A stretch of DNA of 64,000 nt from Plotosus lineatus (GCA_024760905.1 CM045745.1:3738782-3802781), one strand, 5' to 3'; counted from the first letter of the stretch, positions 32,072-44,190 are shown. The notes: a model not told the origin generated them from the letters alone. A program made the numbers and translations.

Positions 32072-34135
32072 ATGGAAGGTAAAGCCAGATGGGGTCTCTC
32101 CTCGGGACCACTAATGTGTATTTCTTTTTTAGTTTCCTTGTTGGTAGTGCTCCCCATCCTGTGGGTACTTGACCCGCCCTTTACTCCCTCACAGAACGAT
32201 ATAACCACCACAGCACACAGCAGACGCCGACGATTAGTCACACAAACTAGATTCACTTCGCGCAGCCTGGACAAGGGCCTGGCCAGATATGGGGGTATAG
32301 AAATTAAGTACGTCAAAGGCACCAAGGCCACATTTACTTTTGACCTTTGTGTCGTTATAAACTGCGCAGGTAAGAACACTACGTGGCAGGGATACGACCT
32401 CTATCTCTGTGCAGTCTTGAGGTATCGCCGTATGACCCGATGGTGTCCTTCCTGGGGAACGTTATAGCATACACCGGGCATGGACACCGGACGGCCATAC
32501 CGCCGGGAGATTACAGCGGACGAGTTACAATACAGCGCGACTTTCACATAAGCCAGAATCCTATCTCCCTGTCCATTAATAACATGTATACTTGTCTCGG
32601 GACCGACCGGATAAGTGGGGTCTCCGGGTTGTATTGGGGCGAATGCATCATCACTCTAGGAGTATCGATATCTGATCCGACCCTCTGGGCCTTATCAAAA
32701 TTACTCTGGTGGACCCTCCCAAAGTCACAACTTTGAAATCACATTCACCCAAATACCCAGCGATTAATGCGACCCTTGCCCCTCAAATGGATGGCGTAAA
32801 GGTTCATGATTTTTCAAAAGATTCCCCGATTCAGATTATTCGCAAGGCTACTGGGTTTACGGACAAAAACTTATGGCTGGTTATGATGCAGGGCCTGGTT
32901 CGGTCATACTCTAATAACAGCTGTGTGATATGTTCCACGGCCCGACCTGTGCTGATTACCTCGCCCTCTCCATTGACCACTAATCCCGACTCCTTTCACT
33001 GTATATTAGAATTACACATGCTTGACAACCCTCACCACCTTGTCAGGGATGGGAGACAGTCTTTCCTCTGACCCCGAGTTCACCCGATCCCCCAATGTTT
33101 CAACCAGTGCGCCACGGTCACTCCTGTATCACTAGGCAAGGCAATTCTTCGTCCTCTAGGTAGGAACCATTTCCCCAGGCTGGTGTAATTCCACCACGAA
33201 CGCGCCAGACTGGTCCAATCCCACCTCCCTCACCACAGCCCGAGCGGAAATTTACTGGTACTGTGCAGGGGCGGAGCTACATCCCACGCCCCCTCCCAAC
33301 TGGTCAGGTACCTGCCCCCTGATCACCTTACTCATGCCTATCTCCATTGTACCAGCCTCAGCATCCGATCTATTAGGTGTCCTCTCACGCACTCATATAA
33401 AGTCTATCTCCTCGTTCGACATTAAGCGACGCTGCCGGTCGATTCCTCGCGCTGGGAAGCAAGGCTTTCAAGGGTCTCCCACTTATATCGATGCAATAGG
33501 GGTCCCTCGCGTGTACCAGACGAATACAAATTAGTAGACCAGATTGCGGGTGGGTTTGAATCTTTATTTGGTGGTGGTGCACTATCAACAAGAATGTTGA
33601 TAGGATCAATTATATTCATTATAATGTTCAACGCTTGACCAATCTTACCAGGGATGCCGTAGAAGGACTGGCAGCCGAGCTCAGGGCCAATTCACTTATG
33701 ACATATCAAAATCGCATGGCTATAGATTTCTTACTTAGTGCCCATGGTGGCGTTTGCTCCATGTTTGGGGAAGAGTGCTGCACCTTTATACCCAATAACA
33801 CCGCGCCAGACGGGTCTGTCACGAAGGCCTTGGACGGGCTGCGGACTCTGGCCACCGAACTGAAGGAACACTCAGGTGTTGATAATGTAATACTTGATTG
33901 GCTGGACAGACACTTTGGTAAGTGGAAAGGTTTGATCGCTTTCAGTTGTGATATCCATCATCTCAGTGGCCGGACTCCTCGCCCTGTGTGGTGCTGCTGC
34001 ATCCCCTGCATTCGCTCCTATGTATTAGGTGCATCTCTTCCACTCTGGAAAAAGGGGCTCTTTTCCTCCCCTCCATATCAATTTCCTCAGTTGTTAGCCG
34101 AGTCGGAAGCTCTCCTTTCGCCGGGTCTCTGGTAG
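32072..34135 (+). pseudogene. env: ERV envelope, broken
   Basis: The frame from the ATG at 32072 has a basic-hydrophobic N terminus like a signal peptide (CISFLVSLLVVLPILWVL). Surface-subunit sequence with several cysteines and N-glycosylation sites follows, through frames to about 33540. The transmembrane-subunit part at 33540-34135 has a hydrophobic glycine-rich stretch (fusion-peptide-like, near 33545-33600) and a CX6CC motif at 33755-33781 preceded by a YQNR-type heptad region. CX6CC is typical of gamma-type Env, where it bonds covalently to the surface subunit. The frame changes at least four times. No cytoplasmic tail can be defined with confidence. Confidence 0.8.
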
Positions 34136-34344
34136 ATGAGGTCGCACTTAGACGCCAGTTCTGATTAGATTTTACTATGGGTAATTTTGCATGCAGTTAT
34201 TTTATAGATATCATATTTGCTTAGATCTTTACGGATTTCATAATTGTCTTTTATATAGCCTTTCTATTGCTTGTGTAATGCGTTTACTCCGGCTGTTCTA
34301 TTTTTGTTATGAATGGTTCCTTGGTTGATCTCCTAAAGGAGATC
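34136..34344 (+). other. ERV 3' untranslated stretch
   Basis: T-rich sequence between env and the polypurine tract. No frame seen. Confidence 0.4.
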
Positions 34345-34355
34345 AAAAGGGGAAT
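34345..34355 (+). promoter_or_regulatory. ERV polypurine tract
   Basis: AAAAGGGGAAT lies directly before the 3' LTR. It primes plus-strand synthesis. Confidence 0.9.
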
Positions 34356-34900
34356 TGTAAAGTGTATCACAATATCATGTTCTCTGGGGCACGCTGTTTT
34401 GTATGGCTGTATAATGGTGCTTTATTTCTTTGTGTTTTGCTATACTTAAAGGCTTGTGGAGAATAATCAAATGGAATGCTTAAAGGGGGGCCATTCTGTA
34501 TGTCTGTTGTAAAAGTGCATGATGGGTACCTGTGCCACACCGAGACCTTCACTGTCAGGGTAATCTTCAACAGACCAAATAGTTTCGAGTTGTAAATAAC
34601 TCTGAGGTCAGGAGGTGGAGGTTTATGGGGGTAGGGAGGGGCCTGGGGTCACCCCAGATTTATTGCATCTTGTTGAGATAATAACGCATCAAAGACCCAA
34701 TCATAAATTCCAGAAGGAGGAACCTGGTCTGCAGCCCTTAAAAGCAACCCCCCGCGAGGGAGACCTCAGACCTTAATTAGTGTGTCTTTTAGGCATGTTG
34801 GTTGGGTCTCCGTCCTTTGCAAACGACGCAATAAAGCTTCTCATATTCAACTCAAAACCAGTCTCCAGTCGTCTTCTTCCACATTCAACGGATCCTAACA
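34356..34900 (+). repeat. ERV 3' LTR
   Basis: 545 bp. Aligned with the 5' LTR I find no substitutions and four indels: A3/A4 near the start, C4/C6 near 34750, T2/T3 near 34815, and loss of an AT beside the polyadenylation signal. Ends CCTAACA, then CTCT. Confidence 0.95.
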
Positions 34901-35712
34901 CTCTAAAAAGCTAAAACCAGTCGGAGTACACAACAAAGATTGTGCTGTGCACAAAATGAGCCTTACATTTTATTTTTCTAAATGTTTTTGTTGAATCACT
35001 TTTGCTAATGCACTAAAGTAGTGCAGATAAGCACTTTTGTTTTGTATTACATTCCATTCAGTGCCTTTCATGCACTTTTGTCATTTCATTTATGTGTTAT
35101 TTCATAGAAATAAGTTGTTATGCTACATAGCAATACATTTTGAATTCATGGAAGTAAAACCAGTGTTAAAACAGCAATGTAAAAGATTTTGAACATTTTA
35201 TGAGATCTCATTTTATTTAGAAACTACTGTTAAGAAATATTTTATTCATTGTGTCTGTACTGCATGTGCAGACTGGATTTTTAGTGGACCTGGATCTGAT
35301 CTTGAAGCTGGTTTCGGACACGGATGGCGAGCTAAACCCAGTGAGAACTCTTGGCAGATCCAGAAGCAATGTGGCCAACTGCTCTCTGGATGCGAGAGTG
35401 GATCTACAGACCCAACCACTTCAAATCACAGGATCCCAGATAAGAACAAATAAAAACACCTTTATCCCAAACGGATCACAATCCTGGAAAAGACCTCCCG
35501 AATTCACACAAATCGAACCTTAGAGACTCTAAGCCTATTTTATTTTTATTTTGTAAAGAGCGTTCTACAACATTGTTTGCACTGTTTCTTGTGCTATTGT
35601 AAATTGTAATAAATCTGCCGGCTGTTCAACTTTAAATCTCCACAATTCATTCTACTCTTCTAGAACCTAGTATATAATCTAGCACAGCTATATCAAGCTG
35701 GTGTTACACTCA

Positions 35713-36107
35713 CATCCTGCCTGTGGGGCATAAGCACAAATAACACTGAACATGACACCTTCAATTTCTAACTTAAGACTCATCACTCTGTCTGACACTC
35801 TTTTCACTTCTAGAACATTCCTGGCAAACCACTCCTTCAAGATGACTCCTACTCCATTTCTCTTCCCATTCACGCCATGATAAAACAGCTTAAACCCTGC
35901 TCCCAAGCTTCTATCCTTCCTACCTTTCCACCTGGTGTCCTGAACACACAGTATATCCACCTTCCTCCTCTGCATCATGGCAGTCATCTCTCTATCTTTT
36001 CCTGTCATTGTTCCAACATTCAGAGTCTCTACTCTCAGTCTTAGATTCTTGTCTTTCCTCCTCTGTCTGACACGCCTCCCGCCTCTCCTTCTTCAGCCAA
36101 CAACAAC
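35713..36107 (-). mobile_element. RTE-type LINE copy 5, part 2 (endonuclease N-terminal part)
   Basis: The minus frame at 35688-36008 encodes MTGKDREMTAMMQRRKVDIL, VQDTRWKG, NGVGVILKEW and CAYAPQAGCE. The last codons join directly to the endonuclease part ending at 23307. The copy ends upstream in its leader at about 36097, followed by (AAC)n/(AAT)n. Confidence 0.8.
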
Positions 36108-36342
36108 AACAACAATAATGATAATAATAATAATAATAAAGTATGTTTGTTTAATTGTTTGTTTCTAATAAAATATCACTCATCAGTGTTTAAGCCTTAC
36201 ATGGACCACATACTTAGACTCGGATACACAAAATGGAATTTTGGCATTTGTGGCTGATGGATTTAATATACATTTTATGAAGATGAATCACAGAAATCTT
36301 TAAAGACTAATGATTACATAACTTTCATCAAATTAATTATTT

Positions 36343-36640
36343 TTCTGAACTACTTAGTCTGAATTAGGCTTTCAGAGAGACTATGCCCATCTCAGCCAAC
36401 TCTGGGCAAGGGCAGAGTACACCCTGGACAGCTCGCCAGGCCATCACAGGGCAGAAACATGCTGATGGCTATGCAGCCTACTCTTGACGAAAGTCATCAA
36501 TGGTTCTTTTATATGCCGCTCACCAGTGACAGTGAGAGACATGGCCATTGAGAACCCAGTTAGCTGCACTGTGGGAACAGCAGTGACGACCTGTTAATAG
36601 TGGGTCTTGAACCCCCAACCTTGGGATCAGCTACATAACA
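36343..36640 (-). repeat. Chimeric SINE (B head, A tail)
   Basis: From left: reversed SINE-A tail ('gaactacttagtctgaatta', 'cagctcgccaggccatcaca'), junction 'gggcagaaacatgctgatgg', then SINE-B body and the head with box B complement 'cttgaacccccaacc'. The head is truncated. Confidence 0.7.
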
Positions 36641-36797
36641 TTCAATTACTGCAAATAAGAAAAGTTGAGACAGTATGTGAATTTAAAATTCAAATGCAAT
36701 TTTTTTAAATTATATTTGACCTGTTTTGCACAGAAACAATGCAGCAGTGTATTATTTGATGCTTTCCTTCAAGATTTTTATTATTTTTTTCAAAATA

Positions 36798-38854
36798 CAG
36801 GGAACCCTCACTAGTTTGCACTTCAATTCATGAGGCTTCAGTGCATCACATTTTTTAAAAAATAATCAACGAATTACAAAAAATAAGGAAATTAACGAAA
36901 AATAGGGGGGAAAGTTAAGGAAATGCTGCAAAAACAAAGCTAATTATGAAAAAAAAAACACCAAAAAACAAACAAACAAAAAACCCCTTAACAAACACAA
37001 AACAACACAAAACTTCCCATCAAAAATAATGACATTTTTGTGAAGTTCACATCTGAGTGCGTGCACACGCGTCTGTATGTGTATATTTAATTTACATCTT
37101 ATGCATTATTTTTGAATGTTTCATTGTTATTATAAGCATTTATAGCATTCAAAATGTATTTATTGATATTATATACACATACTGGTCCTTCTCAAAAAAA
37201 TTAGCATATTGTCATAAAGTTCATTATTTTCTGTAATGTACTGATAAACATCAGACTTTCATATATTTTTAATTCATTACACACAACTGAAGTAGTTCAA
37301 GCCTTTTATTGTTTTAATATTGATAATTTTGGCAAAAAAAGTAAAGAAAAACCAAAAATTCCCATCTCAAAAAATTAGCATATTTCATCCGACCAATAAA
37401 AAAAAAGGGTTTTTAATACAAAAAAAGGCAACCTTCAAATAATGATGTTCAGTTATGCACTCGATATTTGGTCGGGAATCCTTTTGCAGAAATGGCTGCT
37501 TCAATGCGGCGTGGCATGGAGCCAATCAGCCTGTGGCACTGCTGAGGTGTTATGGAGGCCCAGGATGCTTCGATAGCGGCCTTAAGCTCATCCACAGTGT
37601 TGGGTCTGGTGTCTCTCAACTTTCTCTTCACAATATCCCACAGATTCTCTATGGGCTTCAGGTCAGGAGAGTTGGCAGGCCAATTGATCACAGTAATACC
37701 GTGGTCAGTAAACCATTTAGCAGTGGTTTTGGCACTGTGAGCAGGTGCAGGTCATGCTGAAAAATAAAAATCTTCATCTCCATAAAGCTTTTCAGCAGAT
37801 TGAAGCATGAAGTTCTCCAAAATCTCCTGATAGCTAGCTGCATTGACCCTGCCCTTGATAAAACACAGTGGACCAACACCAGTGGCTGACATGGCACCCC
37901 AGACCATCACTGACTGTGGGTACTTGACACTGGACTTCAGGTATTTTGGCATTTCCTTGTCCCCAGTCTTCCTCCAGACTCTGGCACCTTGATTTCCGAA
38001 TGACATGCAAAATTTGCTTTCATCCGAAAAAAGTACTTTGGACCACTGAGCAACAGTCCAGTGCTGCTTCTCTGTAGCCCAGGTCAGGCGCTTCTGCCGC
38101 TGTTTCTGGTTCAAAAGTGGCTTGACCTGGGGAATGCGGCACCTGTAGCCCAGTCCACTGCTTCCACAGGTCCCCCAAGGTCTGGAATCGGCCCTTCTCC
38201 ACAATCTTCCTCAGGGTCCGGTCACCTCTTCTGGTTGTGCAGCGTTTTCTGCCACACTTTTTCCTTCCCACAGACGTCCCACTGAGGTGGCTTGATAGAG
38301 CATTCTGGGAACAGCCTATTCGCTCAGAGATTTCTTTCTGTGTCTTACCCTCTTGCTTGAGGGTGTCAATGATGGCCTTCTGGACAGCAGTCAGGTCGGC
38401 AGTCTTACCCATGATTGCGGTTTTGAGTAATGAACCAGGCTGGGAGTTTTTAAAAGCCTCAGGAATCTTTTGCAGGTGTTTAGAGTTAATTGGTTGATTC
38501 AGATGATTAGGTTAATAGCTCGTTTAGACTACCTGAACATGATATGCTAATTTTTTGAGATAGGAATTTTGGGTTTTCATGAGCTCTATGCCAAAATCAT
38601 CAGTATTAAAACAATAAAAGACCTGAAATATTTCAGTTGGTGTGCAATGAATCTAAAATATATGAAAGTTTAATTTTTATCAGTCCATTACAGAAAATAA
38701 TGGACTTTATCACAATATGCTAATTTTTTTAGAAAGACCACTATACATGTACGTATACATCAGTGGGGGGGGGGGGGGGGGTGTCCTACTTCGCAGAATT
38801 CGGTGGTTGCGGGGATCTTGGTCCCAATTCACCACGGAAAGTGAGGGATCCCTG
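36798..38854. mobile_element. Pogo/Tigger-like element carrying a Tc1 insertion
   Basis: Ends CAGGGAACCCTCACT (36798) and AGTGAGGGATCCCTG (ending 38854) are inverted repeats with one mismatch, flanked by TA (36796-36797, 38855-38856). The host element is only about 500 bp without the Tc1-like insertion at 37182-38741, and holds no coding sequence. An 18-G run lies near 38764. Confidence 0.75.
37182..38741 (-). mobile_element. Tc1-like element family A, copy 2 (most complete)
   Basis: 1560 bp with long inverted ends (TGGTCCTTCTCAAAAAAATT at the left) and TA on each side (37180-37181, 38742-38743). On the minus strand it encodes a Tc1 transposase: MGKTADLT at 38412 with a paired helix-turn-helix region; then the catalytic domain (VLFSDESKFCMSFGNQGARVWR, SVMVWGAMS; 38204-37752); then the end with NSPDLKPIENLWDIVKR (37690-37449). 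A deletion near 38150 shifts the frame and removes about 20 codons, and another break is near 37750. Not functional. Confidence 0.9.
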
Positions 38855-38977
38855 TATACATATATTTAAATTTTGATTTGTTTAGTCATGCATTGATCAC
38901 TTCGTAATGCTCCCACTCATAACTATATGATTATATGATTATATGATGATTATTTTATTATTATTATTATTATTATT

Positions 38978-39228
38978 CATTCATTCATTCATTCGTTCAT
39001 TTTCTGAACTGCCTAATCAAAATTAGCATCACAGCAAGGTTGGTGCCCATGTCAGCCGACTCTGGACGAGGGAGTGCCCTAGGCAGCTCACCAGGCCATC
39101 GCAGGGCAGAAATGCACTGACAGTAACCCAATGGCCTATTTTCAAGTGACAGAAATGGTTAGTTTACATGCTTCGTACCACAGAGGGAGACATGGCTAGC
39201 CTTGGCTTACCCACTTAGCTTCACTGGA
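38978..39228 (-). repeat. Chimeric SINE, truncated head
   Basis: (ATTC)n tail complement, reversed SINE-A tail ('gaactgcctaatcaaaatta', 'caccaggccatcgcagggc'), then SINE-B body ('gttagtttacatgcttcgtacc', 'ccacttagcttcactgg'). Diverged. Confidence 0.6.
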
Positions 39229-39246
39229 GGTATTTTTTATTATTAT

Positions 39247-39585
39247 TCATTCTGAATCACTTAATCCTAATAAGAGGAAGCTGGCGCCCATCTCAGCTAG
39301 CTCCGGGGAAGGGCAGGGGGAACCCTGGACAGCTCGCCAGGCCATCGCATTACCACACTCACACAACCATTCACATTCATTCACACCTAGGAGTGATTTG
39401 GGCCAGCCGATTAGGCTACTATATATGTCTTTGGACCGTGTTTGAAACCGGAGTACCTGGAATATGGGCAAACACAGGGAGAACATGCAAACTTCACTCA
39501 GAAACACTCAGGGAATTAAACCCAGGCCTTCTTGCAGTGAGGTCGATGTGCCAACCACTATGCCACCGTGCTGCCCCTATTATTA
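39247..39585 (-). mobile_element. SINE-A, nearly full-length reverse copy
   Basis: Reversed tail 'ctgaatcacttaatcctaat', middle 'cacacaaccattcacattc' and 'ccgattaggctac', then the head 'accactatgccaccgtgctg' with box B complement 'aattaaacccaggcc'. (ATT)n on both sides. Confidence 0.7.
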
Positions 39586-39726
39586 TTATTATTATAAATT
39601 TCATAATCTCATGCCACACCATGATGTTTTTGGTCACGTTCATGTTTTCTTTTTCATTGTATGTTTTTTTTTTTATGAATGTTGCAAGCCTCCTGCAGAA
39701 AATATTCTCCAAGACAAACATCCATT

Positions 39727-39795
39727 CACACTCTCATTTCCACTGAGGGGCAATTAGGAACAATCAATTAGCTTGATGTTTCTTCCAAATTGCCC

Positions 39796-39846
<51 letters not shown>

Positions 39847-39950
39847 GCAGTGTGATGGGCAGTGTGTACTCTGCCTTCACCTAGAATCGGCAGAGATAAG
39901 CTCCAGCCTCCCCATTACAATAAGATTGAGCAGTTTACAGAGAAATAGTC
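39727..39950. repeat. SINE-A remnants around a (TG)n microsatellite
   Basis: SINE-A body pieces ('aaattgcccctaggtgtg', 'gataagctccagcctcccc') surround (TG)n at 39798-39845. The microsatellite sits exactly where SINE-A has 'taggtgtgagtgtg', so it probably expanded from it. Confidence 0.6.
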
Positions 39951-39984
39951 TAAAGTGTATGTTTTTGGGACTACAGGAGGATCA

Positions 39985-42900
39985 TTCAGGGGTCGCCACA
40001 GCAAATCATCCGCCTCCACCTCACCCTGTCCTCCACATCTTCTTTTCTGACTCCAACGACCTTCATGTCTTCCTTCACCACATCCATAAATCTCTTCTTT
40101 GATCTTCCTCGAGGCCTTCTGCCTGGTAGTTCCAACCTCAGCATCCTACTGCCAATATACTCACTATCCCTCCTCTGTACATGTCCAAACCATCTCAATC
40201 TAGCTTCTCTGGCTTTGTCTCCAAAACATCTTACGTGGGCTGTCCCTCTGATATACTCATTTCTGATCCTATCCATCCTCGTTACTCCCAGAGAGAACCT
40301 CAACATTTTCATCTCCGCTACCTCCAGCTCTGCCTCCTGCCTTTTCCTCAGCGCCACTGTTTCTAAGCCATACAACATCGCTGGCCTCACTACCGTCTTG
40401 TACACTTTTCCCTTCATTCTTGCTGACACTGTCCGATCGCACATCACACCGGACACTTTTCTCCAACCATTCCAGCCTGCCTGCACATGCTTCTTCACCT
40501 CTTTTCCACACTCTCCATTGCTCTGGATTGTTGAGCCTAAGTACTTAAAATCCTCCACCTTCGTTATCTCTGCTCCCTGTAACATCACCATTCCTCCTGG
40601 GTCCTTCTCATTTACACACATGTATTCTGATTTTCTGAGGCTAACCTTCATTCCTCTCCTTTCCAGGGCATACCTCCACCTCTCTAGATTTTCTTGCACT
40701 TGTTCTCTGCTCTCACTACAGATCACAGTGTCATCTGCAAACATCATAGTCCATGGAGATTCTTATCTCACCTCGTCTGTCAGCCTGTCCATCACCATAG
40801 CAAACAAGAAGGGGCTCAGAGCTGACCCTTGATGCAGTCCCACCTCCACCTTGAATTCGTCGGTCACACCGACAGCACGCCTCACCACTGTCTTACATCT
40901 CTCATACATGTCCTGCACCACTCTAACATACTTCTCTGCCACTCCAGACTTCCTCATGCAATACCACAGTTCTTCTCTTGGCACCCTGTCATATGCTTTT
41001 TCCAGATCCACAAAGGCACAATGTAGCTCCCTCTGACCTTCTCTGTACTTCTCTATTAACATCCTCAAAGCAAACATTGCATCTGTGGTGCTCTTTCTTG
41101 GCATGAAACCAAACTGTTGTTCACAAATGCTGACCTCTGCCCTTAGTCTTGCTTCCACTATTCTTTCCCATAACTTCATCGTATGGCTCATCAACTTTAT
41201 CCCTCTGTAGTTGCTGCAACTCTGCACGTCTCCCTTGTTCTTAAAAATGGGCACCAGCACACTTCTCCTCCACTCCTCCAGCAACTGCTCACTCTCTAGT
41301 ACCTTGTTGAATGTTCTTGTCAGAAAATCTACTGCTACCTCTCCTAGAAACTTCCATACCTCCACAGGTATATCATTAGGGCCAACTGCCTTTCCATTCT
41401 TCATCCTCTTCAATGCCCTTCTCACTTCACTCTTACTGATCTTTGCTACATCCTGCTCCTCCATGGTCACCTCTTCTACTCTTTTTTCTCTCTCATTTTC
41501 CTCATTCATCAGCTCTTCAAAGTACTCTTTCAATCTTCCCAGCACACTTCTGTCATCAGTCAATACATTTCCCTCTCTGTCCTTTATCAATCTAACTTGC
41601 TGCACGTCCTTCCCATCTCTATTTCTCTGCTGTGCCAACCTGTATAGATCATTTTCTCCCTCTTTACTATCCAATCTATCATACAAGTCATCATACGCCG
41701 TCTGTTTGGCCTTAGCCACTGCTACTTTCGCCTTACGCTGTGTCTCCCTGTACTCCTGTTTACTCTCTTCGGTCCTCTCAATGTCCCACTTCTTCTTAGC
41801 TAATCTCTTCCTTTGTACACACTCCTGCACTTCCTCATTCCACCACCAAGTCTCCTTATCTACTTTCCTTCCAGAGGACACACCAAGTACTCTCCTACCT
41901 GTGTCCCTGATCACATTTGCTGTGGTTGTCCAGTCATTTGGAAGCACTTCCTGGCCACCCAAAGCCTGTTTCAACTCCTCCTTGAAGACAACATGACACT
42001 CTTCCTTTTCAGCTCCCACCACTTTGTCTTCTGCTCTGCCTTTGCCTTTTCACCTTTCTCACCATCAGAGTCATCCTGCACACCACCATCCTATGCTGTT
42101 TGGCAACACTCTCACCCACTATGACTTTGCAGTCACTGACTTCCTTCAAATTACATCGCCTACACAAGATGTAGTCTACCTGTGTGCTCCTACCTCCGCT
42201 TTTATAAGTCACCCTATGCTCCTGTTTCTTCTGGAAGAAAGTATTCACCACAGCCATTTCCATCCTTTTTGCAAAATCTATCAACATCTGTCCTTCTGCG
42301 TTTCTGTCCTGAATACCAAACCTGCCCATCACTTCCTCGTCCCCTCTGTTGCCTGCACCAACATGTCCATTGAAGTCTGCACCAATGACCACTCTTTCAC
42401 CTCTGGCGGTACTCTGCATCACTTCATCTAAGTCACTCCAGAATCTCTCCTTCTCTTCTAGCTCACATCCTGCCTGTGGGGCATAAGCACTAACAACATT
42501 GAGCATTACACCTTCAATTTCTAACTTGAGACTCATCACTCTGTCTGACACTCTTTTCACTTTTAGAACATTCCTGACAAACTCCTCCTTCAAGATGACT
42601 CCTACTCCATTTCTCTTCCCATCCACACCGTGATAAAATAGCTTAAACCCTGCTCCTAAGCTTTTAGCTTTGCTACCTTTCCACCTGGTCTCCTGAACAC
42701 ACAGTATGTCCACCTTCCTCCTCTGCATCATGTCAGCGAGCTCTCTACCTTTTCTTTGCATAGTTCCAACATTCAAAGTCCCCACTCTCAGTCCTAGACT
42801 CATGCCTTTCCTTTTCTCTCTCTGCCTACGGACACACCTCCCACCTCTCCTTCTTCGACATCTTCGACCAACGGTAGTCCAATTTCCATCAGCACCCTGT

Positions 42901-43085
42901 TGATTGACAGCACTGATGGCGGTCGTTGTTAACCCGGGCCTCGACCGATCCGGTATGGGGGTAGTACTTCTGATTTGCATCATGAATGTTTGGCATTGGT
43001 TTTACGTCGGATGCCCTTCCTGACACAACCCTCTGCATTTCTCCGGTCTTGGGACCGGCATGAGGGGGAGAGACACTGGTTAGTG
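39985..43085 (-). mobile_element. RTE-type LINE copy 6, best preserved
   Basis: On the minus strand: 5' leader (43085-42985); endonuclease in one open frame of 324 codons (42983-42009: RVGTLNVGTM, VDILCVQETRWKG, VSAYAPQAG, IGADFNGHVGAGNRG, STQVDYILCRRC); then after one frameshift near 42010 a 419-codon frame with linker, KAVGPNDIPVEVWK, NYRGIKLMSH, FVDLEKAYDRVPREELWYC and GLHQGSALSPFLFAMVMD (42022-40763). A TAA at 40763-40765 then interrupts, and the same frame continues with MMFADDTVICSES through the C-terminal zinc-like and RRPRGR region to 39986. The last ~30 bases of the 3' tail are missing. One frameshift and one stop separate this copy from an intact protein. Confidence 0.92.
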
Positions 43086-43999
43086 CCCCCCCACCTCATG
43101 GCTGCATTGAATGTCGAGCATGATAACATTCTCAAAAATGTGAATTTTAAAATGTAAAGGTTTTTATTAAAGACTAAAATAAATATACTTTGAATTTTAT
43201 GGAGGTTTATTCAAAATAATTTCAATGCATCCTGTACATGCCATTTGGAAAGTGATATCAGTATATACAAAAACAGTTATTTCAATTCTTTGAATTCAGT
43301 GGCGTTTCAATTTAACTGTTCGTTATTATTTCAGGGGATTTTAACCGTCAGAGTTGATTTTCTTTTCGTTTCCTCAATTATATCATATTATTTTCATTCA
43401 AAACAAAACACACAGAATGAATTATTCCTTTGGTAACACTTCTTTATTATTGTCTTGTATTATAGCATTGAGTTATAGCATTGAATAATGATCATTAACG
43501 CAGCCATGTTATACAAGTTCCCCAGATCAACAATGGGTACCAGTTCAACACATAACAAAAAAATTGTTATTAAAAGAGCCAGCCATGTTATATCCATTAA
43601 AATAATTATTCTATCATAAAGGACATTGGTACAATCTATAAAAGCAAAACATTGCAGCAGAACATAAAATCAACTCTGGTTGACTTTACATTTGGTCTGG
43701 AATGTTTTCCTGTTTAAAATTTGAGTCATAATTTATTTCATACATGTTAATAAAATTAAATAAAAATTGTAGAACTAGAAATTTGTCAGTCTTGAATATA
43801 AGGACATTAAATTATATAAAATTAATAAAGGTAGTAAATGATTGGTGCATTAAAGTTATAGCTGTGCTTTCCTAGTTGTTATACCGACACTTCAATCAAC
43901 AAAGTAGTCAATCAACCTCTAAAACCTACTGAAGATGTGTTGTGCCTTTCATGCATCTGTGCAGAGCACAGAAAAAAACCCTTTATAAGAATAAAAGCC
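43086..43999. other. epdr1 3' UTR and downstream region
   Basis: AT-rich, no repeats recognised. Complement AATAAA signals lie at 43732-43737 and 43443-43448; either could end the epdr1 message. Confidence 0.4.
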
Positions 44000-44190
44000 T
44001 CAGCAGTGAGAGGCCATGCGTTCAGTCACAGCTGACATGCAACTGCTAGGTGGGATAAACACTCCAGGGTCAGAGATGCCCAGTTCCAGGTCAAAGAAGC
44101 GAGTGGTGGTGGTGACACTACTGTTCTTGGTGTATGTCTCATATACAGGGTAGCAGTCTTTCAAAGTGTAAACTCCCAACCAGGTCTCAT
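44000..44190 (-). CDS. epdr1: epdr1 coding exon 3 (last)
   Basis: After an acceptor (...tctgcctcacag) the minus strand encodes ETWLGVYTLKDCYPVYETYT, then TRFFDLELGI and PPSSC, and stops TGA at 44000-44002. This is the C-terminal third of the ependymin-related protein, with conserved cysteines that form disulfides in the fold. ASHC* ends close to the human length. The frame joins exon 2 with a split Asp codon. Confidence 0.92.

Larger units (their letters stand above)
23754..34900 (+). mobile_element. Gammaretrovirus-like endogenous retrovirus (provirus)
   Basis: An 11,147-bp provirus with two 545-bp LTRs, a tRNA-Pro-type primer site, polypurine tract, and gag, pro, pol and env regions in order on the plus strand. 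It is flanked by a perfect 4-bp target duplication CTCT (23750-23753 and 34901-34904), the size used by gammaretroviral integrases. The LTRs differ only by four short indels, so the insertion is recent. Coding regions carry many frameshifts and several stops. The size and gene order recall the known zebrafish endogenous retrovirus group; this is a resemblance, not a verified match. It sits in the intergenic region between epdr1 and stard3nl. Confidence 0.95.
23308..35708. mobile_element. 1.25-kb solo-LTR-like element, split by the ERV
   Basis: Starts TGTAAC (23308) and ends GTTACA (35708), flanked by CTCA at 23304-23307 and 35709-35712 inside RTE copy 5. Without the ERV and its duplicated CTCT, it is 446 + 804 = 1250 bp. 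TG...CA termini in a short inverted repeat and a 4-bp target duplication fit an LTR left by recombination between LTRs. AATAAA occurs near the right end (about 35610). I see no internal genes. A small DNA transposon with TGTAAC ends is the alternative. Confidence 0.6.

Noticed and set aside
39800..40102. A cysteine/valine-repeat protein
   Set aside because: It is a (TG)n microsatellite read in frame with a SINE and an RTE end.
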